The notes below the pieces were generated by a model, which was not told the origin of the DNA, did not search any database, and saw only the letters and a program-made list of their open reading frames with translations. From the NCBI RefSeq assembly GCF_007741535.1, contig NZ_CP036525.1, positions 7,502,001-7,566,000 of the forward strand: DNA of 64,000 nt, in the 5' to 3' direction. Source of the DNA: Rubripirellula lacrimiformis. Lineage in GTDB: Bacteria; Planctomycetota; Planctomycetia; Pirellulales; Pirellulaceae. The position numbers were made by a program, and so were the translations under genes. Below, one piece after another: positions 40,701 to 48,400 of the stretch; the first letter of the stretch is position 1, and each line of letters begins with the position of its first letter.

Positions 40701-43700
40701 GAAACCATCACCGACCGCGATGGATTGGTGACGCGATACGAATACTATCCGTCCGGCCATCGGGCGGGGCTGGTTTCCAGCCAAACGATCGGGGATGGCA
40801 CGACGGCGCCTCGCACGACGACTTACGATTACGACAACCGACGCAACTCAACGCAAGTCGTCGATCCTCAATCGCGACGACGAGATACCGCGTATGACAA
40901 TCTTGACCGCCCGTACGCAACCTCACGCGTGATGGCCGATTCAACTCCGTTGGAATATTCGCTGACGGGTTACGATGTCCTCGGCGCAGTGCTGTACCAA
41001 CACGACATGTTGGCCAATCGGCGAGTGGACTATCCGCAGCGTGACGCCATGAGCCGTCCAAAGAAGGTCCTTCAACCGGAGATCTACGGCATTCGTCCGG
41101 AGCAGACCTATACGTACGATGAATTTGGGTTCTTGGCGAGCGCCACGGATGCCCAACTTCGGCGAACCGAATACGACTATCAAGACGGCCGGCTGACCCA
41201 GAGCCGGACGCCCGGTGCGCTTCCCCAGACGACCGTCACGACCCAGTACACGTACACAGCGTCTGGACGTTTGCTCAGCGAGGTTACGACCGGATCCAAT
41301 GGCGAATTCTCTGAAACACAATACAGCTACTTTGACGACGGACTGCTGGAATCGAGCCGACAATCATCACATGCCAACCAGTCGATCTCGCAGCGGCATG
41401 ACTACGATGCGATTGGACGAAAGATTTCGACGCAGACCGCCGCAGGCACGACTCGACTGGTCTACGACGACCTGAACCGTCACGTCCAAACAATCCTCCC
41501 GTCGCCAAGCATCACTTCGGGGGACGGCAAAACGCCGATCCTTTCCACCCTGTTCGATGCGTCCGGGGCTCCCTCGGGCAATCGAGATGCACGCGGCAAC
41601 TTTACGGTTTCGGAGCTGAACCTGTTCAACGAAGTCGTCCAAACCAAATCGCCTGATCCCGATGGCAACGGGCCGCGACAGCCGATGGTGACGACCTACC
41701 AACGCGATGAATTTGGGCGAGTTCAAACCAAGACGAATCCGGCAATGAGCTTGGGGCAGGGCGTCATCACCACCTTCCAGTACGATGGCAATGACCGCGT
41801 CACCTCAGCCTCTCACTTTGACCCCGTCTTCGGCGATCAGGTCACGCAGACGCAGTACTACGATTCGCTGGGACGAGTCCTGTATTCCGCCTCGGGTGAC
41901 GGAACCAGCCAACAATTCATCTATGCGGTCCCCGGGATCGATTCGCCAACCACGATCAAGCTGCTGGACAGGTCCAAAAGCGAATGGTTGACCACGAACA
42001 TCCAGTACGACCAATACGGCCGCACCCAAAGCGTGACCGCCCCCGACGGCCAAGTCACTCAGTATCAGTATGACAGCGCCGGAAATCGAACGCTTGTCGA
42101 CAATGGAGTTCGCCAGAGCTATCTCTACGATGACTTCGGCCGCATGATTCAGGAAACGGATTCCCTCGGCATCACCACAGAGTACAGCTACTACGACAAC
42201 GGCCAACTGCGCCGTCAACGCAGCGGCGACAATGTGACAACCTACACCTACGATGCTGCCGGTCGCCGCCAGACGCTAGAGGACAGTGCTGGCAATATCA
42301 CGTCGTGGACCTACGATCCCCTGGGGCGAGTGCAAGCAGACGCGAATCCAACCGGCGCCCTCCGAACCTTTCAGTATGACGCGGCCGGCAACGTCACGCA
42401 GGTCACCAACCGCGACGGTCTGGTGACGCAGTACGAATACGACAATCTGGGTCTATTGACCGGCGAATATTGGATGGACCCCGACGCCCCGAGCCAATAC
42501 GTCAAAGAATTTGAGTTCCTCTACGATCCCGACGGAAGCCTACGATGGGTCAGCGACGCTGACACCGTCAATGCACTTTCGCATGATGGATTCGGACGTC
42601 TGCGGTCTGAATCATCCTTCGTGATGGCCTTCGACGATTGGGCAACCGTCCACTTTGATTACAACCCATTTGGCGACCGGACCGTCCGCGAACTGGACGT
42701 TCCCGCAACATCGGGAACGGAATTGTCGGACGTCTATGGATACGACAGTTTCGGCAGAACCAATTCGATCGATCGCGACAACGGTCCTGGACGTGGTGGC
42801 TTGCAGGCGAGTTTCGGATACGACCAAGCCAGCAGGTTGACGGCGGTCACCACGGGTACCACCACCGGCCCAGTGGTCGATACAGAATATCAATTCGATG
42901 CAGCTGGACGCCTGCATTCGATCCAGCATGACTTGTTGCAGAATGCTGGCGGCACGTCTCCCGCCGAACTAAACTATACACTGACCTACGGCGACAAAAC
43001 GACGTTGCTAAGACAGATATACTCAAACCTCGATGGCGTGCAATCGTTCACCTACGATGCCGCCGGACAACTCGACCAGGTTCAGTCGACCCTCATTGAC
43101 CAGCCGAACGATTACGACTTTGACGCCGCCGGGAATCGAATCCGAGTTGCCGATGGTAACTCGGTTCAAGACCTGGACGTCGCTGCCAACAACCAACTGG
43201 TCAGTGATGGCAAATATCAGTATCGGTACAACCAAGAAGGGGCAAGGATCCAACGCGGAACGGCGTCCGTTGGCGATGCAGGGTTTGATCGAGTCGTGAT
43301 CACGGAACTGATGGCCAACCCGACCGACCCGGACGCGCAGTACATCGAACTTGCCAACGTGGGCAGTTCGCCAGTGAACTTGTCCGAGTGGACGATCCAA
43401 GACGGATTGGAATTACGGATCCCCGCCGGTGTCACACTCGATCCGGGAGCAATAGCGGTGTTCGCCAACAACCCAACGGCCTTCGAATCCGCCTATGGAA
43501 CAGCCATCTCTCTCGCAGGAACCTTCAACGGTTCCCTGGATCCGAGCGGCGAAACCCTGACACTGCAGCGTGCCGATGGCTCAGTCGCAGATGTCGTGAC
43601 CTATGGCGGCAACGGATGGCCGACCGCTGGAGTCGGCGAAGCGATCCAAGTGATCGAGCCAACATCGCCAAACAATGTCGGCGACAACTGGGAAACCGTC

Positions 43701-45476
43701 CCCCACGGAACTCCCGGCAGCCACAACAGCATTGCACCGTCCACGAGCCCCGGCGGCGAAACCGGAGGATACGGGGGTGGTGGATACGGAAGCGGTGGAT
43801 ATGGAAGTGGTGGGTACGACTACGGGAGCTACGGAAGCGGAGCAGACAGCTACGGCGGGTACGAAAGCAGCGGGTCCGGCTACGACGACAGCTATGAAAC
43901 TTACCAGTGGGATCACCGCGGGCGACTGACCGACATCCGCGTCTTTGAAGACGGCAACCCATACCGTCACGTGCAATACACCTACGACGCCTTTGACCGA
44001 CGCGTTGCCAAACAGATCGAGGAATACAGTTCTAGCTACGACTACAGCGGCTATGACGGCAGCAGCGACGGGAATCCCGACGATGGCGACCAGCGATATG
44101 TGCATGATGGCGATCACCTGATCGCGGTCATGGACCGCGATGGCAATGTGATCGAACAGATTCTGCACGGCCCCATGGTGGACCAAGTGCTAGCCGAAGA
44201 ACACTTCGACGCTGTCACAGGCCAGCGACAGGACGTCAGTTTTGCGGCCACCGACCATCTCGGTTCCGTCCGCGACGTTCTCCGTTGGGATGAAGCGGCC
44301 GACACGGTCGTGGCTCAGACCCACATCTACTACGACGTCTTCGGCGTGGAGACCGAACAGACCAACTCCGAGGTCCAGACTCGATTCGGCTACACCGGGC
44401 GTCAACGCGACCTCGAAAGCGACCTCTACTACTACCGCGCCCGCTACTACGATCCCGCCAACGGCCAATTCATCAGCCAAGACCCCATCGGCTTCAACGC
44501 CGGCGACTCCAACCTCTACCGCTACGTAGGCAATAGCCCAACAAACGCCACGGATCCAACGGGACTCGTGCTCGTAGCATTTGAGGGGACCGGAAACAGT
44601 GACCTAAATACAGACTTTGATATTCCTGCACGAACTAACGTAAACATATTTAGACGCAACTACGATGGTCGAGTCCTATACTATGAGGGAGTTGGCGTAC
44701 GAAGTACAGATCTTTTCGGCGCCGCGTTTGGGGAAGGCGCCAAGAAAATCATCTACTCTGCCGTGAACGATGTAAAACGTCATTTCGACAACAACCCGAA
44801 TGCCGAGCGAGTAATTGACGTCATCGGTTTCTCTCGTGGCGCCGCTGAAGCTGTTGACTTCACGAACGAAATCATTGACTACGCAAACGCTAATGAAATC
44901 CTAATTCGCTTCGTCGGACTGTTCGACACGGTTTTTGCGATGGGATTGTCGAATGACATTGAGCCTGGATTCACGACCACGGTGCCTGCAGGAATCATGA
45001 CATTCCACGCAATGGCACTCGACGAGCACCGAAAGACCTTTCGGGTTAAACGTCAAAGTACCGCAGCAAACCAAGAACTTGTAACTGAGGTTTGGTTCGC
45101 TGGCGCTCATTCGAATGTTGGGGGTGGATACCTTGATCGAGGACTCTCTGATATTGCTCTAGGATGGATGATTGATCGAGCGAGAGAGTCTGGCGTTCCC
45201 GTGGCACAAGTGCCGCTGTCACCCGACGCAACTAATGGTGTTTTACGAGATTCGTACGATGAATACGTTGCCAACCGTTTCTTGAAAGTGGTCGATTCTG
45301 GATTTGCTCATCGCACGGTACGATCGACCGATATGCTCCATAACAGCGTTTGGTCACGCGGATCATATGACATGCGTTATCGAGCTAGACTCGAAAACTA
45401 CTATCGCTGGAGTACGCCTCAGTTCACGGACTCAGGGCGAGAATCAATTCCGAGACCAATTCCTCCAATGAAGTAG
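34731..45476 (+). CDS. Giant surface RHS protein with C-terminal DUF2235/Tle1-like lipase module
   Basis: 3581 residues. Residues 25-32 read LEDRRLLA, the planctomycete LEPR-XLL type export motif. A Pro/Asn/Asp linker spans 130-202. Calx-beta-like repeats follow to about 1360 (VEGNDGWD, DDTWVIEGNHYFDDPN). RHS/YD repeats start near 1585, with a dockerin-like insert at about 1892-1970 (FDANGDGIVNANDASAVL, LDVDGGGYVSASDSL). A lamin-tail domain lies at 2852-3000 and a Gly/Tyr linker at 3010-3057. The RHS core ends near 3280 with YRARYYDPANGQFISQDPIG and NATDPTG. The last 300 residues match DUF2235 lipases: FEGTGN, Ser3368 in GFSRG, and WFAGAHSNVGGGY. This is the layout of a contact-dependent toxin: a coated cage with a phospholipase tip. 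Base composition drops in GC from about 44570. Confidence 0.9.
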   Translation: MRTESTAKTDRSHDTPKRRLLVEQLEDRRLLAGDMEPPPGEVHQPNQSSAAGFSSTTTSNHTPPDDGNDASITESDAASNIHLDSLEYRFEGGRSISSASDQSPLFLFGHAEGEMNDGFGYDSCSYGGSFCSPVPDPSPDPAPDPTPNPVPNPNPDPTPNPNPDPTPNPNPDPRPNPTPTPNPDPTPNPTPAPHPNPGPPKGQVQITNSSFYEGTETTFRVIGTGLTGAVFVNIELVDGSAKEGLDFRDSGPLLVSLYPDDMGNAETVIYVTAIDDNLAERSETFTVDGSIASGFATVIADGTGTILDDFDINYKVTLTPHSKTEGNQGYPETTHDPAMVTYTATIDPAPVPDDVITVDYTLFNPTWFMIEHLNEVFPASSNDWRHATLNQDGTTLDYTPMNDQHVYSGTLTFTGDSPTSQLIYAPLNGEWHAEYDEVIAAKLTGSSATRPYNHLMGEITVSHETETEFALIENDDAHYELSVSDASTIEGQDGWNDPNIMEFVVSVGPSIPSGHKLIVDYAVSDITATHAVDWKLAQPNGDGYEIIEGDTGTIEFLPGQSTQKVYVAINGDSMTEEEESIQLELVWTDSTGISSTYIDRTAIGVIRDDDSPIDITVDDTWVIEGNHYFDDPNILKFKIELSRPPSAGHEVKVKYDVRTITEAELASEKQITENQIKYMAGPIFDWKLDGKHQNNVYTEIATFAAGESVQEVDVLVRGDWLEEQSEYLTLEITMEGSTAPDGTDGPQLNVPNRIAIGEIRNDDTPIEIEIGDQESVEGNDGWDPSEVKLLKFPVTLSRAPNSGEVIHVHYDASELDQDDITEIVGETDDWTEHIAVSPADWKLAKYDEEGDLQISDSNTSGTLKFEEGQTTQDVIVAIHGDRDVELTEFMKVEISEAYSEKSSIGQEVTVIVTDDQAIGTITNDDLPVTLDVSDGIDFEFSPIFFAPGKVYFKISIDGPVGQPVTVNYATADGSAISGEDYITKKGSYTFGLDPDPDQDGKPLEHTVIVDLADDNIYEQTESFYLKATSDSPWIKNHEAEGTGDILDDEERPTVSIHDTYGEEGNTFFFKTTLSHPSKFDTDLTAWTSDGTAKHLLDYTGFPSDGDNSNGILNPISITIPSYSTYTNVAVPTIDDNRIESHEQFNVHIALPTDTGSGGAPLPAENAVQPGDMNALGTIVDNDYQLSIGNGSVIEGNSFYEAPNTISFPVTVSPSPQKWKVIFVDWEIRELGSNSGFPANLHAETPDDFRPLSCGSTSGPIGSDGPQHGTLIIGGNYGRDQSISVAINGDWNPERNEKFEVVLSNARLKEDLGYPVPSSPQTPTCNTNLPSFPAAALGSVTITDAQGIGTIVDDDAFEFDFDRHYDWLGPDNPNVTVESGGTTANWNDAEGTAILGIGADPFGSLHIDGPFAPRQISHWEIQVDKDSTFLPDSYSVKIEAGGTELEEFYVTGDDHFAFGKALKFNGDEGLYKSDVTVTALVNAGVSEPIGFGKSKEFIFPVVNLDDSAGGKGWLANETYRLLPVIEVDGTRPSTLQESDGLGLLKPDGSVWHYSSADAGTYTAPEGTFEKLKFEYDEFVLQGTSGETLYFDALGRLDRREDRNHNTRSYSYVDGNGDGEPMEIGTITSATGLETTFDYDGGTLNTVTDFAGRVWTYDVVADKLEQITWPDPDDHGPLPAAVWQLQYDASSDLPRLLRDPAGGESSFQYDTITDYNVDSESGAINWTFDIHRIAQFTRADDAVRQMDALKWKGVVDIPTSKDAPFEGIDPETIFASVDFLQVTTQTSMDDFQQPTDITTSHEFTAQITRNEDGLPEQIQQTSDADTDTETTYTYDDFGRPLSITTSRGVEEYTYDETTGQITQHTDRLGRVTTYDLDEYGNVLHVYKEISSIANNPDNNRSGYIGSSTNPADRFDANGDGIVNANDASAVLTGIQSSATAAGWLDVDGGGYVSASDSLRIINYLGRLNQHEPEHAVESFTYTSAGSALAGQIETITDRDGLVTRYEYYPSGHRAGLVSSQTIGDGTTAPRTTTYDYDNRRNSTQVVDPQSRRRDTAYDNLDRPYATSRVMADSTPLEYSLTGYDVLGAVLYQHDMLANRRVDYPQRDAMSRPKKVLQPEIYGIRPEQTYTYDEFGFLASATDAQLRRTEYDYQDGRLTQSRTPGALPQTTVTTQYTYTASGRLLSEVTTGSNGEFSETQYSYFDDGLLESSRQSSHANQSISQRHDYDAIGRKISTQTAAGTTRLVYDDLNRHVQTILPSPSITSGDGKTPILSTLFDASGAPSGNRDARGNFTVSELNLFNEVVQTKSPDPDGNGPRQPMVTTYQRDEFGRVQTKTNPAMSLGQGVITTFQYDGNDRVTSASHFDPVFGDQVTQTQYYDSLGRVLYSASGDGTSQQFIYAVPGIDSPTTIKLLDRSKSEWLTTNIQYDQYGRTQSVTAPDGQVTQYQYDSAGNRTLVDNGVRQSYLYDDFGRMIQETDSLGITTEYSYYDNGQLRRQRSGDNVTTYTYDAAGRRQTLEDSAGNITSWTYDPLGRVQADANPTGALRTFQYDAAGNVTQVTNRDGLVTQYEYDNLGLLTGEYWMDPDAPSQYVKEFEFLYDPDGSLRWVSDADTVNALSHDGFGRLRSESSFVMAFDDWATVHFDYNPFGDRTVRELDVPATSGTELSDVYGYDSFGRTNSIDRDNGPGRGGLQASFGYDQASRLTAVTTGTTTGPVVDTEYQFDAAGRLHSIQHDLLQNAGGTSPAELNYTLTYGDKTTLLRQIYSNLDGVQSFTYDAAGQLDQVQSTLIDQPNDYDFDAAGNRIRVADGNSVQDLDVAANNQLVSDGKYQYRYNQEGARIQRGTASVGDAGFDRVVITELMANPTDPDAQYIELANVGSSPVNLSEWTIQDGLELRIPAGVTLDPGAIAVFANNPTAFESAYGTAISLAGTFNGSLDPSGETLTLQRADGSVADVVTYGGNGWPTAGVGEAIQVIEPTSPNNVGDNWETVPHGTPGSHNSIAPSTSPGGETGGYGGGGYGSGGYGSGGYDYGSYGSGADSYGGYESSGSGYDDSYETYQWDHRGRLTDIRVFEDGNPYRHVQYTYDAFDRRVAKQIEEYSSSYDYSGYDGSSDGNPDDGDQRYVHDGDHLIAVMDRDGNVIEQILHGPMVDQVLAEEHFDAVTGQRQDVSFAATDHLGSVRDVLRWDEAADTVVAQTHIYYDVFGVETEQTNSEVQTRFGYTGRQRDLESDLYYYRARYYDPANGQFISQDPIGFNAGDSNLYRYVGNSPTNATDPTGLVLVAFEGTGNSDLNTDFDIPARTNVNIFRRNYDGRVLYYEGVGVRSTDLFGAAFGEGAKKIIYSAVNDVKRHFDNNPNAERVIDVIGFSRGAAEAVDFTNEIIDYANANEILIRFVGLFDTVFAMGLSNDIEPGFTTTVPAGIMTFHAMALDEHRKTFRVKRQSTAANQELVTEVWFAGAHSNVGGGYLDRGLSDIALGWMIDRARESGVPVAQVPLSPDATNGVLRDSYDEYVANRFLKVVDSGFAHRTVRSTDMLHNSVWSRGSYDMRYRARLENYYRWSTPQFTDSGRESIPRPIPPMK
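35184..35249 (+). repeat. 24-nt tandem repeat coding the proline linker
   Basis: Two full copies and one partial copy of a 24-nt unit starting AATCCGAATCCAGACCC. It encodes NPNPDPTP in the RHS protein's linker. Slippage would change the length by eight residues per unit without a frame shift. Confidence 0.9.
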
Positions 45477-45503
45477 GCAATCCAAAGATTGCGACATCTC
45501 CGA

Positions 45504-45908
45504 ATGAACACAAAATCCATCTGGACGCTAGCTGCAGGCATCTTTTTCCAAATCTCCTTCACTGGATGTTCTGGCAAGACGAGCCAATTCTCATTTATCA
45601 ACAGTTCGGGACACAAAGTTTTCGTTGAAACTCTCGCGCCAATAAATCCAAAAATCGCTTGCGGGCTACTGGGAGAATATGAATCCTCCGCGACCGTGCC
45701 CCCAGAATACGTCCCTGAACAGCTCACCCTGACATGGTTCAAGGTAGATAGCGAAGGCATTGCTCGGGAAACTCCAATCATCGAACAGATCTCCATTGGA
45801 AATTTTGACTCTAGCACTGATCGAACTTGCTTGGAAATCGCATACAGAGGAGAAAACAAATGGGAAGCTCGTTTCAAGGGGCATCTTGCGTCAGCTGGAT
45901 CAGAATAG
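45504..45908 (+). CDS. Small lipoprotein, candidate immunity protein
   Basis: 134 residues. The N-terminus (MNTKSIWTLAAGIFFQISFTGC) is a lipoprotein signal with a lipobox ending at Cys22, so the mature protein would be lipid-anchored facing the periplasm. The rest has strand-like text (FSFINSSGHKVFVETLAP, LTLTWFKVDSEGI) and no family I recognise. It starts 27 nt after the stop of the RHS toxin, with similar lower GC. Tle1-type phospholipase effectors elsewhere are neutralised by periplasmic lipoproteins encoded beside them, so immunity is the best guess. The upstream TTG at 45489 is less likely. Confidence 0.68.
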   Translation: MNTKSIWTLAAGIFFQISFTGCSGKTSQFSFINSSGHKVFVETLAPINPKIACGLLGEYESSATVPPEYVPEQLTLTWFKVDSEGIARETPIIEQISIGNFDSSTDRTCLEIAYRGENKWEARFKGHLASAGSE

Positions 45909-45968
45909 TTCTCCGCGAATCAATTTAGACGACGCCTTCTAGACGCTATTTGCGAAAACGCAGTCAAT

Positions 45969-46290
45969 GTGCCCATCCCAAATTCCGATTGGCAGATTAG
46001 GCACTTCACAACTACCGGACGCCATGTGAAGATTTACCGCATCACGGGAATTGACTCAGACAACTCCTGGGCAACTCGAAATCGTCTGTGGCTTGTTCTG
46101 CAAGCGATTGAGATTCATCTCGGCGAAACCGCATCTTTGCCAGCCCTGTGATATCACCCGCCCCGCCAGTACCGACAATTTTTCGTACAAGAGCATCGCC
46201 CTGAGATTGCGAGAGTGCAGAACGACTTGATTCATAGCGTTGCGAGCAGGACAAGAAATCGCCAAGCGTCCCAGCGCCAGTAGTTGATTG
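45969..46290 (+). pseudogene. Decayed copy of the 3' part of the 46943 gene
   Basis: The nucleotide text from about 46108 aligns with the last third of the gene at 46943-48022, but in broken frames. The frame starting QFFVQEHRPEIA and running to HSVASR corresponds to QIFVRELTLEII to QSIASR of the intact protein. A second frame, KKSPSVPAPVVD then stop at 46290, corresponds to KKSPGAPATVAD. The piece in between is deleted, and a TGA interrupts the upstream part near 46149. The same 3' flanking sequence follows both copies. Whether 45969-46107 also belongs is unsure. Confidence 0.7.
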
Positions 46291-46421
46291 ACGAAGCAAC
46301 GGAGGAGCGTGTCCGCAGCCGTCATTGGCGCGGCCCTGGTCGCCCGCAAACGGAACTGCCGACAAGATGAGTCGCACCGTGTTGGAGACACTAATTTCGT
46401 CGGGAAATGGCTACTCAAGGA

Positions 46422-46850
46422 CACGCCACATTGGCTCCGTTTGTAGTACCGGCTTCAGCCGGAATCGAGCCGGGGCATTGGACATGAACAGAGCCAGGAA
46501 AGGAGAGGAAAGGCCGGCTGAAGCCGGTACTACGAACGGAACGTATGAACGAACGAGAAGAGTCTCGACGCGCCGGTAAAATCGCCGGGGTTTGGTCAGT
46601 CAGGGCACGCCACATTGGCTCTGTTTGTAGTACCGGCTTCAGCCGGAATCGGACCGGGGCATTGGACATGAACAGAGCCAGGAAAGGAAAGAAAATCCGG
46701 CTGAAGCCGGTACTACGAACGGAACGTACGAACGAACGAGAAGAGTCTCGACGCGCCGGTGAAATCGCCGGGGTTTGGTTCGTCAGGACACGCTGCATTG
46801 GCTCCGTTTGTAGTACCGGCTTCAGCCGGAATCGGACCAGAGAATCGGAG
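46422..46850. repeat. Tandem 184-nt repeat with hairpin-forming ends, cluster 1
   Basis: Units begin CACGCCACATTGGCTC at 46422, 46606 and 46789 (the third is cut short at about 46850). Each full unit contains TACCGGCTTCAGCCGGA (from 46443 and 46627) facing its complement CCGGCTGAAGCCGGTACTAC (46514-46533 and 46697-46716) across about 50 nt that include AGGAAAGG tracts. Only the forward half is present in the third (46810-46832). The CCGGCTTCAGCCGG core is itself self-complementary. It resembles a dispersed, MITE- or REP-like element. The gap between 46850 and the gene at 46943 shows nothing else. Confidence 0.88.
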
Positions 46851-46942
46851 ATAAAAGTCAGCACGGCACACAGCTGTTTCCGACCCAAATTTGACGCAGT
46901 AGCCGTGTTCCTTTCCCCATCCACAGACATGACGGGATCACA

Positions 46943-48022
46943 ATGAGATTGCTTGCCATTCCCCTGATACTTCTTGCGGCCTTCCTTGCTGAGACACTGC
47001 TTGCCGACGAACCTGATGGAGTCGTCTACAGTTTGATCGAGAGTGACTGGCCTACTGAACACGGAGTCGCATTCTACGCGCGTCAGTTCATAGAATTGGA
47101 CGATGGCGATACGATTCCGTTGTGTCATGGCATCACGCATGTAGTAACGAATCCGCAGTCAACGCACTCCCCTAAGACGCTTCCCAGCGATGGCTCACAA
47201 CAACCGAAAGCTCAATTTGACTATCTTGAACTGAAAAACGATTCCAACACACGAGTAATCCCAGCAAGCCTGACCCCCATGACATGGGACCTCGCCCCGC
47301 AACCGGGACAGCCAACCGCTTCGGCTATCGAGCTAGACCAATCACGAAAACTGACACTCCGCCCCCTCGCTTTCGTGCATTTACCGGAAAACGTGATCAC
47401 CAAGAGCTCCGTCTATGTTGGCAACAGTCCAGTCATGATAGATCGCCAAGAAAATGTCTATCTCATGAAGGCTGCAGGGCTACTAAAATTGGAGAACCCA
47501 AGCATCCGAAAGGCTGTCGACTTTGCTCGCACGCGTGAAGAGAAACGATTTCAGGTGAGATCCAGCCCCGGTGTCGACTTTATCATATTGATGGTAGACA
47601 AAGCGGCTTGGGCAGTCTCGAACGACAGTGTCCTACCGCTCCCAAGCTCCACCGAATTCAACATCTTCTACCCCTTCGGAAGCAGTTCAGAATCATCGGT
47701 TTTGCTAACCGGTTCGGTAGATGAGATTTTCGAACTGCGAAAGACAAGCGACTTTTCTTTGTCGCGAAGTGGCTGGCAAAAAGATCCATTGATGATCACG
47801 ACCGCCTACGCAAACGGACAACAAATATTTGTACGTGAACTGACTCTCGAGATTATAGAGTCGACCGATGAAAGCATTCAAAGCATCGCCAGCAGGGGCA
47901 CTCTGACGGTACTCACTGGCGATCAGGTGCAACAGATCCCGATTGACGCATCCAAGTTCTTCCCGGACCGCAATCGCGACAACAAGAAATCGCCGGGTGC
48001 CCCAGCGACAGTAGCTGATTGA
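46943..48022 (+). CDS. Secreted protein of unknown function in the toxin locus
   Basis: 359 residues. The N-terminus (MRLLAIPLILLAAFLAETLLADE) is a Sec signal peptide, probably cleaved after residue 21. No domain recognised. The mature chain is mixed alpha/beta with stretches such as VVYSLIESDWPTEHG, SKLTLRPLAFVHLPE-like text and VDFIILMVDKAAWAV. Codon use is more AT-rich than the core genes of the window. It sits between two clusters of the hairpin repeat, and a decayed copy of its 3' part lies upstream, so the unit has been duplicated. It might be a second immunity or accessory protein, but nothing in the text proves this. Confidence 0.72.
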   Translation: MRLLAIPLILLAAFLAETLLADEPDGVVYSLIESDWPTEHGVAFYARQFIELDDGDTIPLCHGITHVVTNPQSTHSPKTLPSDGSQQPKAQFDYLELKNDSNTRVIPASLTPMTWDLAPQPGQPTASAIELDQSRKLTLRPLAFVHLPENVITKSSVYVGNSPVMIDRQENVYLMKAAGLLKLENPSIRKAVDFARTREEKRFQVRSSPGVDFIILMVDKAAWAVSNDSVLPLPSSTEFNIFYPFGSSSESSVLLTGSVDEIFELRKTSDFSLSRSGWQKDPLMITTAYANGQQIFVRELTLEIIESTDESIQSIASRGTLTVLTGDQVQQIPIDASKFFPDRNRDNKKSPGAPATVAD

Positions 48023-48143
48023 CGCAGCAATGGAGGGGCGTGTCATTGGCGCTTACCCCTGTCAACTGCAAACGGAACTGCCGACAAGATGAGTTGCACC
48101 GTGTTGGAGACACTAATTCTGTCGGGGAATGGTTACTCAAGGG

Positions 48144-48400
48144 CACGCCACATTGGCTCTGTTTGTAGTACCGGCTTCAGCCGGAATCGGACCGGGGCAT
48201 TGGACATGAACAGAGCCAGGAAAGGAAAGGAAAGGAAAAGAACGGAAAGGAAAAGAACGAAAAGCCGGCTGAAGCCGGTACTACGAACGGTACGTACGAA
48301 CGAGTAGAGTCTCGACGCGACAGTAAAATCGCCGGGGTTTGGTTTGTCAGGACACGCCGCATTGGCTCCGTTTGTAGTACCGGCTTCAGCCGGAATCGGG
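48144..48400. repeat. Hairpin repeat, cluster 2, with expanded purine tract
   Basis: One full unit (48144-48352) and the start of a second (48353-48400) of the same repeat as at 46422. The forward arms start at 48165 and 48374 and the reverse arm is at 48265-48284. The AGGAAAGGAAAAGAACGG tract between the arms is about 29 nt longer than in cluster 1, which suggests slippage. The 120 nt before the unit also match those before cluster 1. Confidence 0.88.

Noticed and set aside
34731-45476. Part of a type VI or Tc toxin system
   Set aside because: No VgrG, PAAR, Hcp, TcB or TcA gene lies near, and the protein has its own planctomycete export motif; only the C-terminal module relates to T6SS effectors.
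46422-46850. CRISPR-like array
   Set aside because: The repeat units are directly adjacent, 184 nt long and nearly identical throughout; there are no unique spacers and no cas genes.
46415-47140. 241-residue minus-strand frame with internal repeats
   Set aside because: The repeats come from the translated hairpin elements; it overlaps the secreted-protein gene and has no start signal.
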